Shown here: positions 57,894 to 64,000 of the stretch, piece by piece
Position numbering within the stretch: position 1 is the first letter of the stretch
Layout: each line of letters starts with the position of its first letter
Assembly (NCBI RefSeq): GCF_028858725.1
Contig: NC_084763.1
Span: forward strand, 54,878,152 to 54,942,151
Reading direction: 5' to 3'
Origin: Colius striatus
Taxonomy: Eukaryota; Chordata; Aves; Coliiformes; Coliidae
DNA length: 64,000 nucleotides
Program-made: the position numbers and the translations under genes
Notes under the pieces: model-generated
The model's input: the letters and a program-made list of their open reading frames with translations, nothing else
Told to the model about the DNA's origin: nothing
Databases searched by the model: none

Positions 57894-58883
57894 ATGGCAG
57901 CCTTTTCTGGTATGGGGGAAGGGGCTGCAAAGATGGCTCCTGCAAGAAGTTGCTCACAACTCTCCCCAGCTCAGAAAAGGCTCACTTCTGGGGCTGAGCC
58001 AATTAGACGCCTCCACAATCACTTTTTAAGAAGAAGCCGGAAGGGGAGGTGTCTTCCTCCATCTTCTTTCCTTCTTCTGCCTCTTCTTCTCTTCTTCTGG
58101 CTGGTGGTGGTGCAAGGAGTAGGAACGGTGAGAGAAACAACCATGCGGACTCCAAGGTCAGTGATGAAAAGGAGGAGGTGTGCTGGAGCAGAGACTCCCC
58201 TGCATTCTATGGAGAGAACTGGTGAAGCTGAGATTTATTTTCATTTCTTTAAAGACCCCGCATCAGCGGTACAGACTCATTTTGCTAAAGCTGACCTCGG
58301 ACCAGGGGCAGTGATTCACTTCATTAAAGGCCCTGAGCCAGGGACAGTGATTTTGGCCGGAGGAGGCCTTGTCCCGAAGGAGGGGCCCTTTATCACTATG
58401 GCCGGAGCAGGCCCTGTCCCGAGGAAGGGACCCAATATCCACAGCTGCAACTGTGGGGAGGAACCCACGACAAAGCAGCTCATTAAACTTAGGCCCAGAA
58501 GAGGCCTTGTCCCGAGAGAGGGACCTTGCAACTGCAGAAACTGCAACCGCGGTGAAGAATCCACGTCAGAGATATTCACCAAGGACTGTGTCCCGTGTGA
58601 GGGAACCTGTATCGGCAGAAGCCGCAGCTGCTGGGAACAACCCACACCAGAGAAGTTTGTTAAGGACTGTGTTCCGGGGGAGGAACCCCGTGTTGGAGCA
58701 GGGGAAGAATGCCAGGAGTCATCCTCATCTGAGAAGACAGAAGCGGCAGAGCCCATCTGTGAGAGACTGACCACATCCCCCACTCCCTGCCCCCCTGAGC
58801 TGTTGCGGGGGGAGGAGGTAGAGATATCGGGAGCAGTGAGCTGGGCCCGGGAAGAAAGGAGGGATGGGGGAGGGAGATCTTAA
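57894..58883 (+). other. Long open frame inside LTR U3 (329 codons), unproven
   Basis: From the ATG at 57894, just inside the LTR, the frame is open for 329 codons to the stop at 58881-58883, covering three quarters of the LTR. No domain is recognised. After a hydrophobic Leu/Phe/Pro-rich stretch (about residues 55-75) comes a repeat region. Variants of Val-Pro-x-Glu-Gly-Pro recur five times, and Cys-rich motifs (Cys-Asn-Cys-Gly-Glu-Glu, Cys-Asn-Cys-Arg-Asn-Cys) alternate with them; the tail is acidic. The last three repeat starts are exactly 81 nt apart. A 155-codon antisense frame and a second sense frame are also open, so low stop-codon content of the repeats may explain it. The 344-codon version starts outside the LTR. 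Confidence 0.35.
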
Positions 58884-58950
58884 AGTGCTGGTTGTAATTT
58901 TCTCATCATCCTACTCCCTTTTTGCTTTTATTCTGTTCTGTTTCTTGTAG

Positions 58951-58956
58951 AATAAA
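58951..58956 (+). terminator. LTR polyadenylation signal
   Basis: AATAAA directly follows a T-rich tract (ttttgcttttattctgttctg and following bases) and precedes a T/C-rich run, the expected arrangement at the R region of an LTR. It could terminate antisense transcripts in the PTER intron. Confidence 0.7.
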
Positions 58957-60539
58957 CTTTCCTACTTTCCTCTCTAAGTCGAGTACTAGAGTCTGTTTTG
59001 CCCAGAACCATAATTGGCAGTGAGCCCTCCCTGCCCTTGTCTCAATCCACAACAATCTTGCTTATCTTTTTACTCCCATTTCGCTGGGTCCTCCGCCATC
59101 TTAACGAGGGTGGGGGTGAATGGGGGCATCGAGCGAGAAACTGTCGTGGTGCTGTTGTGCTAGCTGGGCCAAACCACGACAGAGTGAAATAAGAGAATTC
59201 ACAGAATGATCAGAGAAATAGCCCTTTAATAAACACAGAACTGATGCCATATGCTTCACTGTATACCAATTTTTACATGTAAGGAGCAAGCTGACAGCTC
59301 CCTAACTACAGAGGGAAGCAGTGACATTTGTTCCTGCTCTGCCGTGCTTTAATTTAATACGTTAGCACTGGTCACCTATATGAAATGTAATTAAGCATCT
59401 GAATGCCACTGTTGCCATCTTGGATTATAACTCCAAAAATGAATGTGATGATGGTGACATGATGGCAAATATTACGTCTGATAAATCCCAAAGCATGAGA
59501 GGCATTCATAATAATAAATGACATTTCTGTAGTCTTTCATAGAGCAATCCCAAAGTAGCCGACAAAATGATACAAAACTACCTGCTAGAAGCATCGCTTC
59601 ACCCATCAGTGGAACACAGCTCCCAGCAGAAAGAAGGCAACAACCTTTCAATGCTACAGAACATATTACAACAGAGGATGTCAAAAAAATGTATCTGGTC
59701 TAGAGCACAGGGGAATTCCAGACAAGCCAAACACTTTTCTTCCAAAAGCAAGTGACCTCTGGCTAAAAGTTTGTTACATTCCAGAGTTAGTAGGAGCCTC
59801 TAGCAGACAGAAAACACCATCCTTAACGACAGATGCACCTAAAAACATGAACTATACCTACAAGTTTCTTAGAGATCATATACACATTCATGTACTTGCT
59901 TGGCCAAAAAATGCTCCTCTGAGTTTCCCACTAACAGGATTTGCTTCAGCTTAGGACCAAGTTCATTACAAGACCTGCTGCAGAGAGGTTGTCAAATGCC
60001 CAAGGCCACAATTGGGAGGTTGCTTGGCTACACTGCTGAAGCACACTAGGCAGAGGGGCCCTGATCCTCCCTCACACAGAACCAGCACTCCTCTCCGCAG
60101 CTCGCCAAACTGGTGCAAGAGGAGGAGAAAGCAGGGTATCTGGCTCAGCCGTGCCTTGTAAAGGGCAGCACACCCCAAGCCATGGAGAAAAGGCATGGTG
60201 TATGGATCCCAACAAGGCTTGCAGGCAAGTCTGGAGCTCTGCTGTTGAGCCTTGTCAAGCCTAAGCAACTGCAGAAGCACGTGGCAGAGGGCCGAGGGTG
60301 CTTCCAGATGGAGAGGCAGCTGAAGGCAGGCTTTAAAGGCCCCAGTGTTGGATTGTGGCATTTGTTCCTTCACGGAGCCACCCTCAGGCACTGACAGGAG
60401 AGGACAAAGTTCCAGTATTGAATTTGCTATGACTGTACAAGTATTAAATACCAGCACTAGTAACAGCTGCGTGGCTGCTCTCGCACAGCAAGGCCTGTCT
60501 AAGCTGAGGGGCTGCTCTGCTGATAACCACTACCCGACC

Positions 60540-61420
60540 CCGTGAGATGCTTCTCCAGAAACACGGCGGTGTCCGTCGCCTCCAGCTCCAGCCCCGCTGC
60601 GGGTCTCCCTGCAGCAGCCCCGCCTGCCCCGGCGCCGCCTCCTCCCCTCCCTCGTCCTCCCTCGTTCCCTCCCTCCGCCGGGGCCGCCCTGGGGCGGGCT
60701 GGGCACGGCCTGCTCTCAGCGGCCTGGCGCGGCTCCTCAGCCCCGGCCCCGGCCGCGCCGCGCTGCCCTCAGCAGCCGCCGCTCCCCGGCCTCGCTGCTC
60801 GGGCCCTCCCGCGCCGGCAGCCGAAGGGGCGGAAGCAGTTCTCGCCTCTCGACTCCGGCGAAGTTCTCCCGTCCCGGGCGCTTATCGGGCCGAGTCCGGG
60901 ACGGGCGTTCCGGGCCGCGAGAGGCCGAGGAGCGGCCGGGCGGGCTGAAGAGACGCGGCCCCGCCGCGGCTGCCGCCTTCGCTCGCTCACCCCGAGGGCA
61001 GGAGCCTCTGCCGGCTGCACGTCAGCCCCGCCGACCGCCACAGGTCCCAGCGGCCGCAGCCTCCCGCTGCCGCCCCGCTCGGGGCGGGACTTCCCCGCTC
61101 GGCCCGGCCCCGCCCCGGGACGGCAGCGGCAGCGGGTGCGGGGGTGCGCGGGGAGCGGCGGGAGCGGCCGGGCCGGCTGCCAAGGCGGCGAGGGCTCTGC
61201 AGCCCGGGCGGGCGGCAGCGGAGGAGAGCGCTGCCCTGGGGCTCGCCGGGCTCGGCGCCCGCGGCGGGCTCTGCTGTAGAGCTCCCTCCCCGCCTCCCCC
61301 GGTTCGTGTACCCCAGAAGCCGTTCGCCCTTGGAGAGGTGCGGCAGCGTTTTGTGCCAGCGTTGGCACCAAGTACCGACGAGAGCCGGTGGACGTGAGCA
61401 TCCTGCGTGTCCTTGCTTGT
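60540..61420. promoter_or_regulatory. PTER: CpG island, probable PTER promoter (possibly bidirectional)
   Basis: An abrupt island of very high GC and CpG density bounded by AT-rich sequence on both sides. It is the only island upstream of the PTER start, and PTER needs a 5'-UTR exon because a splice acceptor lies 52 nt before its ATG. A possible minus-strand donor (gtgagc, reading from 60990) lies inside it. On the plus strand a gtgagc also occurs at 61395-61400, so divergent transcription is possible. Open frames of 133-245 codons here are composition effects. Confidence 0.6.
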
Positions 61421-64000
61421 GCCCTGTTTACGCAGCGCGGGGGAGGCTTGGATCCACTGAGTCATTTTGGGCGGCTGGGAGGTCGCGCTGGATGCTTGGG
61501 CTTGCAAGAGGCAGGGTTTTTTTCTCATTTGCCCTTGCAATGCAAATAACAGGGAAGGTGGAAGAGGTGCTTCCGAGTATCCACAAACAGGATGACAATG
61601 ACAGTGATTCTGGATAAAAACGCAGGTGCAAAAGATGAAATAAAAACGAGCTGACACCAAGTTCTTGCACTTCCCACCCAGGATCTCAAAAGTGTCTTAT
61701 TTCCCTAAGGTACTATTCCACTTTATAGAAGGGTAAACAGATGCTGGCAACAGGACTAGCAAAGGCACAAAGGACAGTGAACTCCTGCAGCTCTTGCACA
61801 CAGCCAAAGCTGCAGCAAAGCCACCCTGTGCACAGGGCAGACTTAGTACCTGAACCCAGGAAGGAGACCTCAGGCTTTCTTGGGAGAAGAACTTACTGTT
61901 CCAGTTGCTGTCCATGGTACTTTGGCTACTTCCCTGTCCCCATTTGTACCAGGTTGTGGCCAGTAATGGCCCTGTATCCTGCTGTGCAAAGCCCCAGCCT
62001 GTGCTCAGTGTTGCAACACAGTGAATACGAATGGATTCTGGAGTACCTGCCTTCCTGATGTCTTTTGGTTGTGTGGGGGAGCTGGATTCTAGCTTTCATT
62101 CAGATCCTCGATGATCCTGTGATGCAGAAAGTGAGTGGGCAAAACTGGGAGTGAAAGCCAATGCAAGCTGATGCTCAGGCCTTTTATCATCTGTCTTACA
62201 GTGAAGGACAAAAGTGGAGGGAGTGGATGAAAAATGAGGAGGGTGCAGAAGTAAACAACTTTAGAGAGGTAGGAGGTAAAAGCAAGTTGTATTTTTATGA
62301 AAGTGATGGAGAAATTGAATTTTTGCTTAAAAAATCCCCCAAACAAACCTAAAAGAAGGGAAAAAAACCCACAGTGAGACTACTAGACCCGAGGAGTAAA
62401 GTCCACGATAACTGGTGATATGAGTACGGGAAGGGCTCGACATTTAGGCTGTCGAGCAAAAGGGAAGTTACTGCCCAGTAATTTAAGGATGATGAAGCAA
62501 GTGAAATGCTTGGGACATTTTGAATTAGCAGCCAGTCACCATGTATGTGCAGCAGTGGTTAAGACAGATAGACGGCTGGAGCTAAGCTGCTGGGATGGTT
62601 CCAGCTGTCAGCGTCACTTGTTTTTTCTTGCTTCTCACATGAAGTCAACTGAGTATGGGTCCTGCAAAGATTAAGTGGAGATATGAAAGCCTGTCATTTA
62701 TAATGCCTTGTATTTCAACATGTTCATATTGCTGGGCAATCAATGCAGGAGAGATTATGTATGAGAACTATGTTAAAAATAGTCATGCAATGCTTTATGG
62801 GACATCATTTGTCACTGGCCATATCAAACCTGTTTTGAAGATTTGCAATGAATTTTACATAAGGCCTGTGCTTCTACATCTCTTTTGTGTTTTAAAATAT
62901 AAAGGCAGTATTAAAACTCGGGTAGGTACAAAGTAAAACCATATTCAATCTGCATTTTTACACACACAGAATGAGCTTCTCTTTAAAGCAATCTTCAGAA
63001 TGTCCAAATCAAAGTAAGGTACTATATTTTTATTTTTTATGTCCTTGACTTCAACCTGCTACAAAACAGAGGCTTGTAAACATAAAGTAATGAGACTGTC
63101 TGGTTCAGACCAAACGTGTAGTGAACAGTGAAAACAAGTCAGCAGCTGGCAGCATCTATACATATGACACTGTATTCACAATTTAGGTGATATACAACCT
63201 CATGTAATGTATCTGGCATTTGAATCCACTTCCCTAAGTTTGAAAACCAGGCTGTGGGCTTCCTAGAAATATTGGATTCATTGCCACATTAAATGGCTCA
63301 CAAAAGTGGGGGAAACAACACCCCCAAAAACCTCTTAGCTTTGTTGCTATACAAATAGCAGTGGTGACTGTCAGTAACACCACAAACTAAAATATCCATC
63401 TTGCATGGTTCAGAAACAAGGAGAAAGAGTTTACTATTTAAAAAGAAGGAAAAAGTGTTCTTTATTTTTCTAGGTCTGCACTGAAGAAAAACTTATTGCC
63501 TTTAGCTTTTATAGAAGCTACAGTCTGCTCAGGGCTAAATAACGCCCTTGCTTTTTGTCCACCTCTGCCATGCAGTGACCAAAAGGGACACTGAAGTCGA
63601 TGGCTGATCCATTTTTCACTTTGGGACACTGTTGTAAGCTCTGTCCACTCTTTAACAGTAGACACAAAATAAGGACCAAATACTTGCGGTCCATGAGCTT
63701 CAGTAGCATCTCCTCTCCCAGCATAGAGGTAGAGCAGACCAGACCAGTAAGTGCAACACCAGACCTGATGCAAGGGACTGCTCTTCAGGCTGACTTAGAG
63801 GGGAGTGCTGTGAAGGTGCTGGACCCAGGGGGTGCACTGTGGCCCTAAACCCCGGGTGGGATTCCCCAGGACAGAGAGGCTGTGACAGCCACTGCAGCTC
63901 AGGTAGCTATGGAAACAGCCGAGCTGCTGCACCAGGACCCTGGGGACTAAGCCATCTCCTCCAGTCTGAAATTTCCTGCTCAGGACTCAATTACTCAGGT
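61421..64000. other. Flank distal to the CpG island, no recognised gene
   Basis: Mostly AT-rich unique sequence with short open frames that I do not recognise. On the minus strand at 63773-63461, two overlapping frames end at an AATAAA (63461-63466) and could be the degenerate end of a gene or retrocopy. In mammals the next gene beyond PTER is MINDY3; no exon of it is seen here. Confidence 0.6.

Larger units (their letters stand above)
57880..59181 (+). mobile_element. Solo LTR of an avian endogenous retrovirus (ERVL-like), 1302 bp
   Basis: The element begins TGTCATGGTTTGAC and ends GCCAAACCACGACA, an imperfect terminal inverted repeat starting TG and ending CA, flanked by a 5-bp duplication. 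A polyadenylation hexamer AATAAA (58951-58956) is followed by T-rich sequence, placing a long U3 (about 1 kb) before it and a short R-U5 of about 220 bp after. No second LTR, primer-binding site or gag/pol sequence lies nearby, so the provirus was lost by LTR-LTR recombination. It sits in the PTER 5' intron, antisense to PTER. The U3 part carries 81-nt repeats and a long open frame. Assignment to ERVL rests on the 5-bp duplication and terminal sequence only. Confidence 0.87.
57875..59186. repeat. Target site duplication GAGTG flanking the solo LTR
   Basis: GAGTG occurs at 57875-57879 and 59182-59186, exactly flanking the element. A 5-bp duplication is the size made by ERVL-type (class III) and some other vertebrate retroviral integrases; ERVK-like elements usually make 6 bp. 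Confidence 0.85.
48423..60990 (-). other. PTER: Probable PTER 5'-UTR intron, no other gene seen
   Basis: This is the stretch between the inferred acceptor upstream of the PTER ATG and a possible donor (CTCGGG|gtgagc on the minus strand, 60985-60990) in the CpG island. It contains a CR1 fragment (51868-52664), a solo LTR (57880-59181) and an E-box/CRE cluster (55274-55302). The rest is AT-rich unique sequence with only short open frames. The upstream boundary is inference. Confidence 0.5.

Noticed and set aside
58316-58783. 155-codon antisense frame in the LTR
   Set aside because: It is the complement of the 81-nt repeat region; openness follows from the repeat composition.
60542-61401. Open frames of 133-245 codons on both strands of the 60.5-61.4 kb CpG island
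   Set aside because: All frames are Ala/Arg/Pro/Gly-rich and overlap one another, with no domain. GC composition explains them; the island is better read as a promoter.

Overview
The window looks like avian nuclear DNA. The evidence is several CR1 LINE fragments with the octamer tail (ATTCTATG) typical of birds and other sauropsids, large introns, GC-rich CpG islands at promoters, and vertebrate genes in the RSU1 - C1QL3 - PTER order known from amniotes. I cannot name the species.

Three protein-coding genes can be supported. (1) RSU1, plus strand: only the last coding exon (6541-6643), its 3' UTR and a poly(A) signal near 6980. The first 6.5 kb is its last intron. (2) C1QL3, plus strand: both coding exons (30650-31237 and 35502-35681), encoding a complete 255-aa secreted synaptic C1q-like protein. 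Its promoter and first exon lie in a CpG island at about 29.95-32.7 kb. (3) PTER, minus strand: all four coding exons (48369 down to 38979) join in phase into a 349-aa phosphotriesterase-related amidohydrolase with every expected metal ligand present. Its upstream promoter is probably the CpG island at 60.5-61.4 kb, leaving a 5'-UTR intron of about 12 kb.

Layout: 1-6.5 kb, RSU1 intron with CR1 fragments, one ending in an 11-copy GGAAT array. 6.5-7.0 kb, RSU1 end. 7-29.9 kb, an intergenic stretch with no supported gene, two CR1 tails, a small orphan CpG-rich patch at 19.45-19.65 kb and some short repeats. 30-38 kb, C1QL3 with a long 3' UTR region. 38.4-61.4 kb, PTER, converging tail-to-tail on C1QL3. 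PTER introns carry two CR1 fragments and, at 57880-59181, a complete solo LTR in antisense orientation with a 5-bp target duplication. 61.4-64 kb, flank without a recognised gene.

The genes act in unrelated processes (focal adhesion signalling, synapse organisation, N-acetyltaurine hydrolysis). They are neighbours by conserved synteny rather than by a shared pathway. The most unusual observations are a 330-codon open frame built on 81-nt repeats inside the U3-like part of the solo LTR, and an in-frame, AUG-less N-terminal extension of C1QL3 that would turn its signal peptide into a basic-plus-hydrophobic membrane-anchor-like segment.
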